NCBI RefSeq assembly: GCF_037949795.1
Contig: NZ_CP149932.1
Location: 372,001 to 436,000 of the forward strand
Length of the DNA stretch: 64,000 bases
Source: Thioclava sp. GXIMD2076
Lineage (GTDB): Bacteria; Pseudomonadota; Alphaproteobacteria; Rhodobacterales; Rhodobacteraceae
Direction of reading: 5' to 3'
The notes under the pieces are model-generated. The model was not told the origin of the DNA. It saw only the letters and a program-made list of their open reading frames with translations, and ran no database searches. Of this stretch, positions 8,879 through 17,787 are shown piece by piece. A program made the translations under genes and the position numbers. The first letter of the stretch is position 1. The number at the start of each line of letters is the position of its first letter.

Positions 8879-8899
8879 TTGGCTAGAAAAACTAACCAA
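8879..8899. promoter_or_regulatory. Inverted repeat, candidate autoregulatory operator of the FadR-type gene
   Basis: TTGGCTAG - AAAAA - CTAACCAA; 7 of 8 arm positions pair. It overlaps the start of the Shine-Dalgarno (AAGGAGG, 8898-8904) of the GntR/FadR gene. FadR-family operators are short TTGG/CCAA-like dyads, so autorepression is a reasonable inference, but it is not shown. Confidence 0.5.
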
Positions 8900-8912
8900 G
8901 GAGGTGCCTGCG

Positions 8913-9677
8913 ATGCCGTTCCAGAGAATCGAATCGGAAAAGCTTGCCACGGCCATCGTGCGCCAGATCGAAGAGCTGATTCTGCAGGGGATCCTGCGCC
9001 CGGGTGAACGTCTGCCCTCCGAGCGCGAACTTTCGGACAGGCTCGGCGTCTCGCGCCCGTCTCTGCGGGAGGCGATTGCGGAGCTGCAGGATCAGGGGCT
9101 GCTTGCCACGCGCGCCGGTGCCGGCGTCTATGTGGCCGATGTTCTGGGCTCGGCTTTCTCGCCCGCGCTGATCCGCCTCTTCTCGTCCTCCGATCAGGCG
9201 GTCTATGACTATCTGGCCTTCCGCCGCGATGTCGAAGGGCTGGCCGCCGAGCGCGCCGCGCGTTTTGCTTCCGATACCGATCTGCAGGTTATCGACGGGC
9301 TTTTCCGCCGCATGGAAGCCGCCCATAGCAAACGCAGCTATGCTGATGAAGCCGCGCTTGATGCGCAATTCCACCTGGCCATCATCGAGGCCAGCCATAA
9401 CGTGATCATGCTGCATATGATGCGCGCGATGTTCGACCTGCTGAGCGAGGGCGTGTTTTACAACCGCTCCATGCTCTTCAAGAACCGCGTGACCCGTGAC
9501 GAGCTGCTCAACCAGCACCGCGCGATGAACGAGGCGATCCAGAAGCGCGACGGGACGGCCGCACGCGAGGCAGTGGCGGCGCATATGAACTTCGTCGAGG
9601 TCGAGATGACCCATAACCGCAAAGCGATGAAAAACGAGGAAACAGCAAAGCTGCGTCTGCAACAGCGCAGCAGCTGA
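8913..9677 (+). CDS. FadR-subfamily GntR transcriptional regulator (FCD domain)
   Basis: A 254-aa regulator with an N-terminal winged HTH (RLPSERELSDRLGVSRPSLREAIAELQDQGLL, about 30-65) and an all-helical FCD ligand domain with the metal/ligand residues D...H (DAQFHLAI), H (LLNQHRAM) and H (AAHMNF). The closest known group is PdhR/LldR/FadR-like, whose ligands are carboxylates or acyl-CoAs. ATG 8913 is preferred to GTG 8904 because AAGGAGG is 8 nt upstream of it. It stands alone between an OmpA gene and the F0 operon, so the target genes are unknown. A dyad just upstream suggests autoregulation. Confidence 0.88.
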   Translation: MPFQRIESEKLATAIVRQIEELILQGILRPGERLPSERELSDRLGVSRPSLREAIAELQDQGLLATRAGAGVYVADVLGSAFSPALIRLFSSSDQAVYDYLAFRRDVEGLAAERAARFASDTDLQVIDGLFRRMEAAHSKRSYADEAALDAQFHLAIIEASHNVIMLHMMRAMFDLLSEGVFYNRSMLFKNRVTRDELLNQHRAMNEAIQKRDGTAAREAVAAHMNFVEVEMTHNRKAMKNEETAKLRLQQRSS

Positions 9678-9698
9678 CGCGTCCCGCAAGCTGACATG

Positions 9699-9724
9699 AA
9701 AAAACCCGGCCCAAGGGCCGGGTT
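9699..9724 (-). terminator. Terminator of the F0 ATP synthase operon
   Basis: A perfect 10-bp stem (AACCCGGCCC with GGGCCGGGTT). Read on the minus strand it ends in a run of T residues, 25 nt past the atpF stop. Confidence 0.85.
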
Positions 9725-9748
9725 AGAATGTTTAGTGACCTCGAAAGA

Positions 9749-10306
9749 TCAGTGCAGACGCTGGGCGACCTCGTCGATGGACGCATCAACGCGGGCCGCT
9801 TTATCAGCTGCAGACATCTGCTCGGCCAGAACCTTGCCAGCAGCAGCGATCGCGACCGTGATGGCCTCGTCGCGCACGGCTTTCACGGCACCGGCTTCGG
9901 CGGAGGCGATCTGCTCTTCTGCAGCCTTCAGGCGACGCTCGATCGAATCGGCCAGATCCTTCTTCGCCTGAGCGGCAGCCAGCTCCGCGTCGCGCTTGGC
10001 GCTGGCGACGATCTCGTCGGCCTGCACCTGCACTTCACGCTGCTTGCGCTCGTAGGTGGCAAGAATGGCTTGGGCTTCCTCACGAAGGCTGCGCGCCTCC
10101 TCGAGGTCCGATTTGATCCCTGCGGCACGCTTATCGAGCAGGCCACCCAGCATCGTCGGGACTTTCACATAGAAAAGCACACCGATGAAGGTCAGGAAGG
10201 CCAGCGTCACGATGAAGTTCGTGTTATGCAGGCTGAAGAACGGGCCGGACGCTGCGAAGGCGGGCTGAGCAGCGACAAGGGCGATGAGAACAGCAAGTTT
10301 CTTCAT
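9749..10306 (-). CDS. atpF: F0F1 ATP synthase subunit b
   Basis: Peripheral-stalk subunit b, 185 aa. It starts with a hydrophobic stretch resembling a cleavable signal ([18 protein letters not shown]), then a TM helix at about residues 32-50 ([17 protein letters not shown]). A long charged coiled coil follows (about 60-150), rich in Ala, Glu, Lys and Arg. It is the last gene of the F0 operon, 4 nt after the b' stop. The pair b + b' is typical of photosynthetic-type and many alphaproteobacterial enzymes. Confidence 0.93.
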   Translation of the reverse strand: MKKLAVLIALVAAQPAFAASGPFFSLHNTNFIVTLAFLTFIGVLFYVKVPTMLGGLLDKRAAGIKSDLEEARSLREEAQAILATYERKQREVQVQADEIVASAKRDAELAAAQAKKDLADSIERRLKAAEEQIASAEAGAVKAVRDEAITVAIAAAGKVLAEQMSAADKAARVDASIDEVAQRLH

Positions 10307-10310
10307 GACC

Positions 10311-10868
10311 TTATCCTTTCAACCGTTCGTCGACAGCCGCAGCGACGCTGGCTTGGTCGGCCTGACCACCCAGAGCCGAGACGATCTCGACAGCAGCGTC
10401 TTTGGCGACGGCTTCCACCGCCTCTTTGGCACCGGCTTCGATCTCCGCGATCCGCGCTTGGCTTTCGGCCGTTTTCGCCGCGATCTCGGCATCCGCTTTC
10501 ACGATTGCCGCATCCACGTCTTTCCGGATGTCTGCACGGGCTTGGGCCACGATGGCCTGCGCTTTGGTGCGAGCATCGGCCAGGGCCTTTTCATAGGCGG
10601 CCTCGGCTTCTTTGGCCTTGAGCTTGAATTCCTCGGCGGAGGCAAGATCCCCCGAGATGGTGCCCTGACGGTCGGCCAGCACGGAGGCGATCCGCGGCAG
10701 CGCGACTTTTGCCAGAACCCAATAAATCACGACCAACGAGACCAGAAGCCAGAAGATCTGGTTGGGATAGGTCGAGAAGTCGAGCTGCGGCATACCGGCA
10801 GCATCGGCGTTATGCGCCGAAGCGCCAGCCGTCACCGCCACATCGCCAGCTTCATGTTCTGTTGCCAT
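10311..10868 (-). CDS. atpF2: F0F1 ATP synthase subunit b'
   Basis: Second stalk subunit, b', 185 aa. A 30-residue soluble N-terminus precedes the TM helix [25 protein letters not shown] (about 34-58), then an Ala/Glu/Lys coiled coil. The YPNQIFWL entry to the TM helix is characteristic of b' subunits. It lies between atpE and atpF. The heterodimer with b links the F1 head to subunit a in the inner membrane. The gene is also called atpG or atpX in some species. Confidence 0.93.
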   Translation of the reverse strand: MATEHEAGDVAVTAGASAHNADAAGMPQLDFSTYPNQIFWLLVSLVVIYWVLAKVALPRIASVLADRQGTISGDLASAEEFKLKAKEAEAAYEKALADARTKAQAIVAQARADIRKDVDAAIVKADAEIAAKTAESQARIAEIEAGAKEAVEAVAKDAAVEIVSALGGQADQASVAAAVDERLKG

Positions 10869-10963
10869 GTCGTTGTCCCTCTCGGACCGCAGGCACGCGG
10901 TCCTGTCTCAAACTCGGAAGGGCCCGTCGGGGCCCCTCCGTCCGCAAGATTGCGAAAAAGGGA

Positions 10964-11200
10964 TCAGACGGCGAACATCAGCAGCAGAGCGACGAGGAAC
11001 GAGAAGATCCCCAGTGCTTCTGCGAATGCGATGCCGATGAACAGCGTTGCGGTTTGACCAGCGGCTGCCGACGGATTGCGCAGGGCACCCGACAGGAAGT
11101 TGCCTGCAACGGTGCCCACACCGATTGCCGAACCACCCATACCGATACAAGCCAGACCTGCACCGATGTAAGCACCCATTTGAACGATATCGCCTTCCAT
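10964..11200 (-). CDS. atpE: F0F1 ATP synthase subunit c
   Basis: Proton-translocating ring subunit, 78 aa. Two TM helices are joined by the polar loop RNP (Arg 41), and the essential carboxylate is Glu 61 in FAEALGIF. The glycine-rich helix 1 ([17 protein letters not shown]) is diagnostic. ATG 11200 is preferred over the GTG at 11209 because AGGAG sits 8 nt upstream, and it gives the usual 78 residues. Confidence 0.97.
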   Translation of the reverse strand: MEGDIVQMGAYIGAGLACIGMGGSAIGVGTVAGNFLSGALRNPSAAAGQTATLFIGIAFAEALGIFSFLVALLLMFAV

Positions 11201-11260
11201 AGTCGTCACTCCTAAAGTTGGAATTGGCTTGAGTAGATTAACGCGACCCTTGGATCGACC

Positions 11261-12097
11261 TTAGTGTGCGGGATGCAGCGCGTCTTTCAGATAGACGCAG
11301 GTCAGGATCGTGAAAACATAGGCCTGGATGAAGGCAACAAGCACTTCGAGGCCGTAGATTGCAGTGATGGCCAGCACGGACACGGGAGAGATCAGCGCGA
11401 TGGCGGCAAAGCCTGCGAAGACCTTCATCACCGCGTGACCGGCCATGATGTTGCCCGCAAGCCGGATCGAATGCGATACGGGGCGGACGAAATAGGAGAT
11501 CACCTCGATCAGGGCAAGGATCGGACGCAGCGGAAGCGGCGCAGCCGAGACCCAGAACAGGCTCAGGAAGCCCGCGCCGTTCTTGATGAAGCCGATCACG
11601 GTCACCGAGACGAACACGAAGAGTGCCAGAACAGCGGTCACAGCGATATGCGAGGTGGTGGCAAAGCTACCCGGCAGCAGGCCGAGGAAGTTCGCGAAGG
11701 TGATGAAGGAGAAGATCACCATGACATAGGGGAAGAACTTCAGCCCCTCCTTGCCACAGATATCCTCGACCATTTTGTGGCCCATGCCGTAAAACAGTTC
11801 GGCGATGGATTGTGCGCGCGAGGGCACAATGCCGCGGCCGCGGGTACCGACAACCAGCACCAGAACGATTGCGACGATCGCAATCGCCATCCACAGGGTT
11901 GCATTGGTGATCGTATACCAATGGACAGCACCCTCACCCACCAGAGGGGAGACCACGAACTGGTCCATCGGGTGGAAAGCCATCTCGCCCGACCCTTCGG
12001 TCACAATCGCAATGAGGAGCATCAGGATCACAACGGCGAACAAGATGTAGCTGATCATCTTGGACGAGCCATTGGCGTTCGAAGTGCTTTCCGCCAC
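11261..12097 (-). CDS. atpB: F0F1 ATP synthase subunit a
   Basis: Membrane stator subunit a, 278 aa, forming the proton half-channels against the c-ring. The essential Arg is at about 212 in [26 protein letters not shown] and the C-terminal [14 protein letters not shown] helix are also conserved. The first 13 residues precede a second Met and may not be translated. The gene starts 2 nt after the atpI stop. Confidence 0.95.
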   Translation of the reverse strand: MAESTSNANGSSKMISYILFAVVILMLLIAIVTEGSGEMAFHPMDQFVVSPLVGEGAVHWYTITNATLWMAIAIVAIVLVLVVGTRGRGIVPSRAQSIAELFYGMGHKMVEDICGKEGLKFFPYVMVIFSFITFANFLGLLPGSFATTSHIAVTAVLALFVFVSVTVIGFIKNGAGFLSLFWVSAAPLPLRPILALIEVISYFVRPVSHSIRLAGNIMAGHAVMKVFAGFAAIALISPVSVLAITAIYGLEVLVAFIQAYVFTILTCVYLKDALHPAH

Positions 12098-12099
12098 GT

Positions 12100-12438
12100 C
12101 TATTTTCCCTCTTCATCAGCCGCAGGAGCGGCATCAGGTTTCGCATTTATTTCCGCAGCGGTGCGCATCATCACGCGCACCCCCGCAATCAACCCCAGAA
12201 GAACGAAGATGATCATGAAGATCGGCAACGTTCCCAAGAGGACATCAAGCCCGTAACCGACCCCGAAACCGATACCCAGCCCCGAAACCAGCTCTATGAC
12301 CATCCTCCAGGCAAGCTCGGATTGTGCGACACCGCCACGCGGTGGTCCATCCGTCTCGCCCGGGGCCTGCTTTCTAAGCTTCGCAAGCTTGTCTTCGAGC
12401 GCTTTTAGACGTTCGGGATCAGGCTCGTTGCTCATCAT
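12100..12438 (-). CDS. atpI: AtpI-type accessory protein of the F0 operon
   Basis: A 112-aa protein with two TM helices (about 46-66 and 72-92), a charged N-terminus starting [20 protein letters not shown], and an acidic Ala-rich tail. Family role: assembly of the c-ring and possibly Mg2+ handling; not an enzyme subunit. It is first in the operon and 2 nt from atpB. It starts ATGATG, so either Met is possible. The promoter should lie in 12439-12661. Confidence 0.85.
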   Translation of the reverse strand: MMSNEPDPERLKALEDKLAKLRKQAPGETDGPPRGGVAQSELAWRMVIELVSGLGIGFGVGYGLDVLLGTLPIFMIIFVLLGLIAGVRVMMRTAAEINAKPDAAPAADEEGK

Positions 12439-12614
12439 TCAGGCCTTTGGTCGTGTTAGGGCTGTGATAGACGTCACGGCGCAGTGAGTCAACGCTCATG
12501 ACCGCAGGAGGAATACCGCGCAAGGCACTGATATGTATCAATTTTGAAAACCGCACACCTCACGCCGCCCTGCGACAATCTGACCACCCCGCCCCGCGGG
12601 GCCAAAATCCAAAT

Positions 12615-12630
12615 TCAACCCATCGGTTGA
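12615..12630. promoter_or_regulatory. Inverted repeat, candidate ArsR-type operator
   Basis: TCAACC - CATC - GGTTGA, perfect 6-bp arms, 31 bp upstream of the ArsR-family start codon. Size and position fit an autorepression site. There is no experimental support. Confidence 0.5.
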
Positions 12631-12661
12631 CCATCGACCCAAAACCTCCGTAAGTAAGCCC

Positions 12662-13024
12662 ATGAGCACGCAGCCCTCTTCCGATCTCGATGCGATATTC
12701 GCAGCCCTCGCCGACCCGACGCGGCGCGAGATCCTGCATATGCTGCTCGAGGACGATATGGCGGTGAGCGATGTGGCCAGCGCGTTCGACATCTCGCTGG
12801 CGGGCGTGTCGAAACATCTGGCAATCCTGAGCCAAGCAGGACTGATCAGTCAGGAAAAGCATGGCCGTGTGAAATGGTGCAAGCTGGAACCTTCGGCCAT
12901 GAGCGAGGCGATCATCTGGATCCAGAGTTTCGGCCAGTTCCGGGCGATGGATCTGGATGCGTTCGAACGCTTTGTCGAGAGCGAGCTTGCCCCCCTCGCC
13001 GCACCGCAGCCGGAGGCCGATTAG
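12662..13024 (+). CDS. ArsR family transcriptional regulator
   Basis: A 120-aa winged-helix repressor: ALADPTRREILHMLLEDDMAVSDVASAFDISLAGVSKHLAILSQAGLI spans the HTH (about 15-62), followed by the wing (QEKHGRVKWCKLEP). It lacks the ELCVCDL metal-binding Cys motif in helix 3, so it is probably not an arsenic or cadmium sensor. Members of this branch are often autorepressed or act with SRPBCC/AHSA1 partners, but no partner gene is adjacent. A dyad (12615-12630) sits in front. Confidence 0.88.
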   Translation: MSTQPSSDLDAIFAALADPTRREILHMLLEDDMAVSDVASAFDISLAGVSKHLAILSQAGLISQEKHGRVKWCKLEPSAMSEAIIWIQSFGQFRAMDLDAFERFVESELAPLAAPQPEAD

Positions 13025-13084
13025 GGGCTCTGCCCCCTTGGCGCTGCGCGCCAATTCCCCCGGGATATTTACAGACACTGGAAG

Positions 13085-13115
13085 AAGGGGCCGCGCGGGC
13101 CCCTTTGTCTTTGTT
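13085..13115 (+). terminator. Terminator after the ArsR gene
   Basis: Stem AAGGGGCC / GGCCCCTT around a GC-rich loop, then TTTGTCTTTGTT. It lies at the convergent junction with the DUF1989 gene and may serve both strands. Confidence 0.75.
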
Positions 13116-13974
13116 ACAGGCCGTGGCTCCGGTCATAGGAGTTGCGTGCGGAAGGCTCCCAGCCGCGGGGCGGCTCTGAGGCGGCGAAAATCTCGACCTT
13201 GAGCGGGTAGCAGGCCGCACTATCGGAGCTGTGCTCGGAGGAGCAATCGCCGCCCGGACAGGCCGAGAGCGCGCCGAGAAGATCGATCTCGGCGAAGATA
13301 TCCATGTAATCGCCGAGGCGGACCGGACTTGCCTTCATGAAATACTGCCCCGTATCACGGGTGAAGCCTGTGCACATGAAGATGTTGAAGACGTCATGCA
13401 CCTGGGTTTCAGCCTCGGCCAGGGACATGCCCGTCTCCGCTGCCAAGGCACGCGTCAGATTGGAATGGCAGCAATGGTGATATTGCCCGCCATCGCTGAG
13501 CAGCGCATGGGTATAGGGGTCGCAGCGGGTACCGATGACATCATGCACCGACCCGCCATCGGGATCGACCCCATACCAGTCGAGGCTGTCATCGATGATC
13601 GTGGCCATCGGGCGCAGGCTCGGGAAAGAGGACCAGAAGCGGTCACCGCTGGACAGATGCGTGCCGTGGAGTGCGCGGGTCTTGCCGGAATAGAACCGCT
13701 CGGAAAGATCGGCTGACCAGAGGTTGAGATCGCCCACCTGGGCGCCCTCGATCGAGGAGATCCGGAAGAACTGGCCGGCTTTCACGTGGAAACAGGCACC
13801 ATCGCGCGGAGGAACGATTACCTCGCCGATTTTCTCCGCCCCTGCCCGCGATGCGCGATAGGCGGCAAGATCGGGTCGGGGCAATGTGGTGACGGGATAG
13901 CAGATCACCGGCGGGACGGATTTGCGCGCGATGGCATCGGCGGGCGCGGCATGTTCGGGCGTGGAAAGCTTCAT
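13114..13974 (-). CDS. DUF1989 / urea carboxylase-associated family protein
   Basis: A 286-aa protein of the DUF1989 family, often annotated urea carboxylase- or aminomethyltransferase-associated. Conserved features are GACFHVKAGQFFRISSIEGAQVGDLNLW, RTLH-like RALHGTH, and the Cys/His segment YHHCCHSNL followed by VFNIFMCTG and CPGGDC. The Cys and His could bind metal, but the function of the family is not established. There are no urea carboxylase genes nearby. The start at 13974 is chosen because AAGAGG lies 6 nt upstream; ATG 13992 and TTG 14013 have poorer sites and the TTG lies inside a terminator stem. Confidence 0.8.
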   Translation of the reverse strand: MKLSTPEHAAPADAIARKSVPPVICYPVTTLPRPDLAAYRASRAGAEKIGEVIVPPRDGACFHVKAGQFFRISSIEGAQVGDLNLWSADLSERFYSGKTRALHGTHLSSGDRFWSSFPSLRPMATIIDDSLDWYGVDPDGGSVHDVIGTRCDPYTHALLSDGGQYHHCCHSNLTRALAAETGMSLAEAETQVHDVFNIFMCTGFTRDTGQYFMKASPVRLGDYMDIFAEIDLLGALSACPGGDCSSEHSSDSAACYPLKVEIFAASEPPRGWEPSARNSYDRSHGL

Positions 13975-13995
13975 CGCGAACCTCTTGGACATAAC

Positions 13996-14020
13996 AAAAC
14001 CCCGGTTGCTCAACCGGGGT
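13996..14020 (-). terminator. Terminator of the 56-codon gene, directly upstream of the DUF1989 start
   Basis: Perfect 10-bp stem (ACCCCGGTTG / CAACCGGGGT) with a 2-nt apex, followed on the minus strand by TTTTGTT. It ends 22 nt before the preferred DUF1989 start codon, leaving almost no room for a separate promoter. Confidence 0.75.
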
Positions 14021-14042
14021 CTGTCAGGCCCTAGAGACCGGT

Positions 14043-14213
14043 TCAGGCGCTATAGTAGCCATACATTTCATCAAGAACAGCGATGTTTGCAGGTTTTTGC
14101 GCCTGCGGTGAGGCCTGTTCCGGCTTGTGCGTACCGGGATTGTAATAGGCCAGCGCGTCTTCCTGCTTCAGAGCGGACTCGGCCTGTTCCGGGAATTTGA
14201 CAATCTGATTCAT
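14043..14213 (-). CDS. Small conserved-looking protein of unknown function (56 aa)
   Basis: A 56-residue polar protein beginning MNQIVKFPEQ and ending AVLDEMYGYYSA. It has no TM segment or signal. The start is at 14213, with GGAGAG 4 nt upstream; the 27 codons further upstream in frame are not plausible. It is a monocistronic unit: an AT-rich palindrome at 14252-14270 precedes it and a terminator at 13996-14020 follows. I recall similar short proteins with MYGYY-like C-termini in Rhodobacteraceae but cannot name a family. Soluble; role unknown. Confidence 0.7.
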   Translation of the reverse strand: MNQIVKFPEQAESALKQEDALAYYNPGTHKPEQASPQAQKPANIAVLDEMYGYYSA

Positions 14214-14251
14214 GGAACTCTCCAGTGTTTCCGAGTTCCTCCCCGACGCCT

Positions 14252-14270
14252 GATATAAAGTTTTTATATC
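14252..14270. promoter_or_regulatory. AT-rich palindrome before the 56-codon gene
   Basis: GATATAAA - GTT - TTTATATC: 8-bp perfect arms in otherwise GC-rich DNA, 39 bp upstream of the start. It may contain the -10 element (TATAAA) and/or an operator. No convincing -35 at 17 bp was found. Confidence 0.45.
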
Positions 14271-14312
14271 GCGGCGCCATGGCCCGCGCTGCAACGCTTA
14301 CATGCGTATACT

Positions 14313-14354
14313 GCAATGCAAAATGCAAACACCCCCAGCTTTCGCCGGGGGTGT
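14313..14354 (-). terminator. Terminator of the sdh operon
   Basis: Minus-strand stem ACACCCCCGGC - GAAA - GCTGGGGGTGT (one mismatch), followed by TTTGCATTTT. It begins 22 nt after the sdhB stop. Confidence 0.85.
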
Positions 14355-14375
14355 CGCAGGACATGACCGTAAGGA

Positions 14376-15155
14376 TCAGTTCTGGCGTTCGACCATCATA
14401 TGCTTGATCGCGGCGATGGATTTCGCCGGATTGAGACCTTTGGGGCAGGTCTTGGTGCAGTTCATGATGGTATGGCAGCGGTAGAGCTTGAAGGGATCTT
14501 CGAGCTGGTCGAGACGCTCTGCCGTGGCTTCATCGCGGCTATCGATGATCCAGCGATAGGCATGCAGGAGGGCTGCCGGACCGAGATAGCGGTCGGAGTT
14601 CCACCAGTAGCTCGGGCAGGAGGTCGAGCAGGAAGCGCACATAACACACTCGTAGAGACCATCGAGTTTCTTGCGATCCTCGATCGACTGACGCCATTCC
14701 TTCTCGGGACGGTTGGTCTTGGTTTCCAGCCACGGCATGATCGACGCGTGCTGCGCGTAGAAATGCGTCAGATCGGGGATCAAATCCTTGACCACCGGCA
14801 TATGCGGCAGCGGGTAGATCTTGACCACATCGGTCTTGATCTCGTCGAGACCGAAGATACAGGCCAGCGTGTTATGGCCGTCGATATTCATCGCGCAGGA
14901 CCCACAGATCCCTTCGCGGCACGAGCGGCGGAAGGTCAGGGTCGGGTCGATCTCGTTCTTGATCTTAATCAGCGCATCGAGAACCATCGGGCCGCATTTG
15001 GCGAGGTCGACGAAATAGGTGTCGACCCGCGGGTTTTCACCATCTTCCGGCTCCCAGCGATAGATCTGGAATTTGCGGACGTTTTTGCCTTCCGGCTTCG
15101 GCCATGTCTTGCCGACACGGATCTTCGAATTCTTGGGTAGGGAAAACTGAACCAT
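14376..15155 (-). CDS. sdhB: Succinate dehydrogenase iron-sulfur subunit
   Basis: Iron-sulfur subunit of complex II, 259 aa, passing electrons from FAD to quinone. [2Fe-2S] ligands are C79, C84, C87 and C99 (CREGICGSC...C). The 4Fe-4S cluster uses C170, C173, C176 and C237, and the 3Fe-4S cluster C180, C227 and C233. The start MVQFSLPK follows GGAGG-type SD sequence; six upstream in-frame codons are unlikely. It is separated from sdhA by a small lipoprotein gene and a structured 108-nt spacer. Confidence 0.97.
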   Translation of the reverse strand: MVQFSLPKNSKIRVGKTWPKPEGKNVRKFQIYRWEPEDGENPRVDTYFVDLAKCGPMVLDALIKIKNEIDPTLTFRRSCREGICGSCAMNIDGHNTLACIFGLDEIKTDVVKIYPLPHMPVVKDLIPDLTHFYAQHASIMPWLETKTNRPEKEWRQSIEDRKKLDGLYECVMCASCSTSCPSYWWNSDRYLGPAALLHAYRWIIDSRDEATAERLDQLEDPFKLYRCHTIMNCTKTCPKGLNPAKSIAAIKHMMVERQN

Positions 15156-15263
15156 GTTTCTACCTCCGGTCATATGTGGACGGGGCGGGTCGCTGCGTAG
15201 CGGACTTCGTCGCGAAGCGCCCCCGTTATATCTCTTCCCTGCCCGGGGCCACCGGACAGCGGA

Positions 15264-15554
15264 TCACCTGTTATAGAGCGGCGTTTGCGGCAGTTGACCG
15301 GAATACTGGTAGACACAGCTCTTGTAGACCTCGTTGGGGTCGCGGAACGTATCCGAGGAGATCCCCACCTTCAGATCATAAGAGGTGGCCGGTTTTCCGT
15401 TTGCCACGCCCAATCCCACAGAACCGGAGACCGGACGCGCATCCTGCACGCGTTGCTGGCAGAGGGTTTCTGCCCGAGCGACCGGGATCTTGGTGCAGCC
15501 GGAGAGCGCAAGCGCGCCCCCCAGAACCACCGCCAGAGCCGGCCGCCCCCGCAT
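15264..15554 (-). CDS. Small lipoprotein encoded inside the sdh operon
   Basis: A 96-aa predicted lipoprotein with a short signal peptide and lipobox LALSGC (Cys about 20). The mature part has two more Cys (in ETLCQQR and KSCVYQY), possibly a disulfide. Its ATG overlaps the sdhA stop as TGATG, so it is translationally coupled to sdhA and expressed with complex II. I do not recognise a family. Possible roles, such as an assembly or envelope link, are speculation. Confidence 0.75.
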   Translation of the reverse strand: MRGRPALAVVLGGALALSGCTKIPVARAETLCQQRVQDARPVSGSVGLGVANGKPATSYDLKVGISSDTFRDPNEVYKSCVYQYSGQLPQTPLYNR

Positions 15555-17362
15555 CAGTAGACCCGCTTTTTGGGCGCGATCTTGGCCGTATCGATACCAC
15601 CATCCTCGAATTTGGTGAGCGGATCGATATGCACCGGACGGAAGGTCAGATCCACATTCGGGCCGTCGACACGCATAATCGAGTGCTTGCGCCAGTTGGT
15701 ATCGTCACGATCCGGGTAGTCCTCATGCGCATGGGCGCCGCGGCTTTCCTTACGGGCCTCAGCACCGACGATGGTGGCCATCGCATTCGGCATGAGGTTG
15801 GTCAGCTCGAGGCTTTCCATCAGATCCGAGTTCCATACGAGCGAGCGGTCGGTGACCGAGAGATCGTCGAGCTTGGAGGCCACAGACTTCATCTTCTCGA
15901 CGCCTTCTGCCAGCGTCTTGTCTGTCCGGAACACGGCCGCATCGGCCTGCATCGTGCGCTGCATCTCGAGACGCAGCTCTGCCGTCGGCGTGCCGCCCTT
16001 GGCATAGCGGATCTTGTCGAACCGCTCGAAGGCCGCTTCCACGCCCTTGAGGTTCATGGTCGGGTTCGGCGCCTCGGGATCGAGCGTCTTGCCCGCCCGA
16101 AGCGCGGCTGCGCGACCGAAGACCACAAGGTCGATCAGCGAGTTCGAGCCCAGACGGTTCGCACCGTGAACCGACGCACAGCCCGCCTCGCCCACAGCCA
16201 TCAGGCCGGGAACGATCGCATCGGGGTCTTCGGCGGTCGGGTTGATGACCTCGCCCCAATAGTTGGTCGGGATGCCGCCCATATTGTAGTGCACCGTCGG
16301 CAGAACCGGAATCGGTTCCTTGGTCACATCGACACCGGCGAAGATCTTCGCGGATTCCGAGATACCCGGCAGACGCTCGTGCAGCGCCTCGGGGGGAAGG
16401 TGCGAGAGGTTCAGGAAGATGTGGTCTTTATGCTCGCCCACACCGCGACCTTCGCGGATTTCCATCGTCATGCAGCGCGAGACCACGTCACGGGACGCGA
16501 GGTCCTTATAGGTCGGTGCATAACGCTCCATGAAGCGCTCGCCTTCGGAGTTGGTCAGATAACCACCCTCGCCGCGCGCGCCCTCGGTGATCAGGCAGCC
16601 CGAGCCATAGATGCCGGTCGGGTGGAACTGGACGAATTCCATATCCTGCAGCGCCAGACCCGCACGGGCCACCATGCCGCCACCGTCGCCGGTGCAGGTA
16701 TGGGCCGAGGTTGCCGAGAAATAGGCGCGGCCATAGCCACCGGTCGCCAGAACGACGGTTTTGGCCGAGAACAGGTGGAAGGTGCCGTCATCGAGTTTCC
16801 AGCACAGCACGCCCACACAGGACTTGCCGTCTTCCGACATGATCAGGTCGATGGCGAAATATTCGATGTAGAACTCTGCGTTGTTCTTCAGCGACTGGCC
16901 GTAGAGCGTGTGCAGGATCGCGTGACCGGTCCGGTCGGCGGCGGCACAGGTGCGCTGAACGGGCGGGCCTTCACCAAATTCGGTGGTATGACCGCCGAAG
17001 GGGCGCTGGTAGATCTTGCCTTCTTCGGTGCGCGAGAACGGCACGCCGTAATGCTCGAGCTCGTAGACGGCCTTGGGCGCCTCACGCGCCAGATATTCCA
17101 TCGCGTCGGTGTCGCCCAGCCAGTCCGAGCCCTTCACGGTATCATAGAGGTGCCATTGCCAGTTATCGGGGCCCATATTGGCCAGCGAGGCGGCGATACC
17201 GCCCTGTGCGGCAACCGTGTGCGAGCGGGTCGGGAAAACCTTGGTCACACAGGCGGTGCGCAGACCCTGCTCGGCCATGCCCAGCGTCGCGCGCAGACCG
17301 GCGCCACCGGCACCGACAACCACGACGTCATATTTATGCGTCTCGTATTCGTAAGCAGCCAT
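15554..17362 (-). CDS. sdhA: Succinate dehydrogenase flavoprotein subunit
   Basis: Catalytic flavoprotein of complex II, 602 aa. The N-terminal Rossmann motif [20 protein letters not shown] is followed by the covalent-FAD His 48 in [11 protein letters not shown]. Further conserved blocks include [21 protein letters not shown] with active-site residues, [10 protein letters not shown] and [10 protein letters not shown]. It is third in the operon sdhC-sdhD-sdhA, 20 nt after sdhD. The length matches alphaproteobacterial SdhA. Confidence 0.98.
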   Translation of the reverse strand: MAAYEYETHKYDVVVVGAGGAGLRATLGMAEQGLRTACVTKVFPTRSHTVAAQGGIAASLANMGPDNWQWHLYDTVKGSDWLGDTDAMEYLAREAPKAVYELEHYGVPFSRTEEGKIYQRPFGGHTTEFGEGPPVQRTCAAADRTGHAILHTLYGQSLKNNAEFYIEYFAIDLIMSEDGKSCVGVLCWKLDDGTFHLFSAKTVVLATGGYGRAYFSATSAHTCTGDGGGMVARAGLALQDMEFVQFHPTGIYGSGCLITEGARGEGGYLTNSEGERFMERYAPTYKDLASRDVVSRCMTMEIREGRGVGEHKDHIFLNLSHLPPEALHERLPGISESAKIFAGVDVTKEPIPVLPTVHYNMGGIPTNYWGEVINPTAEDPDAIVPGLMAVGEAGCASVHGANRLGSNSLIDLVVFGRAAALRAGKTLDPEAPNPTMNLKGVEAAFERFDKIRYAKGGTPTAELRLEMQRTMQADAAVFRTDKTLAEGVEKMKSVASKLDDLSVTDRSLVWNSDLMESLELTNLMPNAMATIVGAEARKESRGAHAHEDYPDRDDTNWRKHSIMRVDGPNVDLTFRPVHIDPLTKFEDGGIDTAKIAPKKRVY

Positions 17363-17382
17363 TTGTCTTTATCCCGTTATTA

Positions 17383-17775
17383 TCAGGCGCCCATTGCCAG
17401 GCCGATGAGAACCATCCGGCCAAGCGCGTAAAGCACGCATGCGATCAGAAAATAGGACAGGCCCTGCACGAACAGCACCGCAATCTTGCGGGTCATGCCC
17501 TGCCAGTAGTCCTCGATCATCGTCTGTGCGCCTTTGGCAAAGTGACGCAGACCCACGAAGAAGGTCAGCGCGGTGATGATCGCCGGGAAGGGATGCGAGA
17601 AGGTCGCGATGACTTCCGCCTGCGACTTGCCGAGTGCGGAGCCGAAGATGAAGATGAAGCAGGGAACGAGGAACACCAGAGCCCATGCCGAGACGGTCAT
17701 GTACCAGTGATGTTCGGTGCCCGTCCCCGAGGCTCCTTTGCCAACGGCGCGCTTGCGGTCGGTGAGGTAACGCAT
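17383..17775 (-). CDS. sdhD: Succinate dehydrogenase membrane anchor subunit D
   Basis: Membrane anchor, 130 aa, three TM helices (about 24-46, 63-77, 98-122). The HF-x-G-x-MIEDYW motif matches alphaproteobacterial SdhD, where the Asp-Tyr pair contributes to the quinone site. It starts 12 nt after sdhC and precedes sdhA. Confidence 0.93.
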   Translation of the reverse strand: MRYLTDRKRAVGKGASGTGTEHHWYMTVSAWALVFLVPCFIFIFGSALGKSQAEVIATFSHPFPAIITALTFFVGLRHFAKGAQTMIEDYWQGMTRKIAVLFVQGLSYFLIACVLYALGRMVLIGLAMGA

Positions 17776-17787
17776 GAGATCCCTCCC

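Noticed and set aside
15156..15263. RNA gene in the structured spacer between the small lipoprotein and sdhB
   Set aside because: Several short GC-rich stems are visible, but they match no tRNA or known RNA and are ordinary in GC-rich DNA.
15104..17431. A 775-codon frame antisense to sdhA
   Set aside because: A shadow of sdhA codon bias: Arg/His-rich, without SD or motif.
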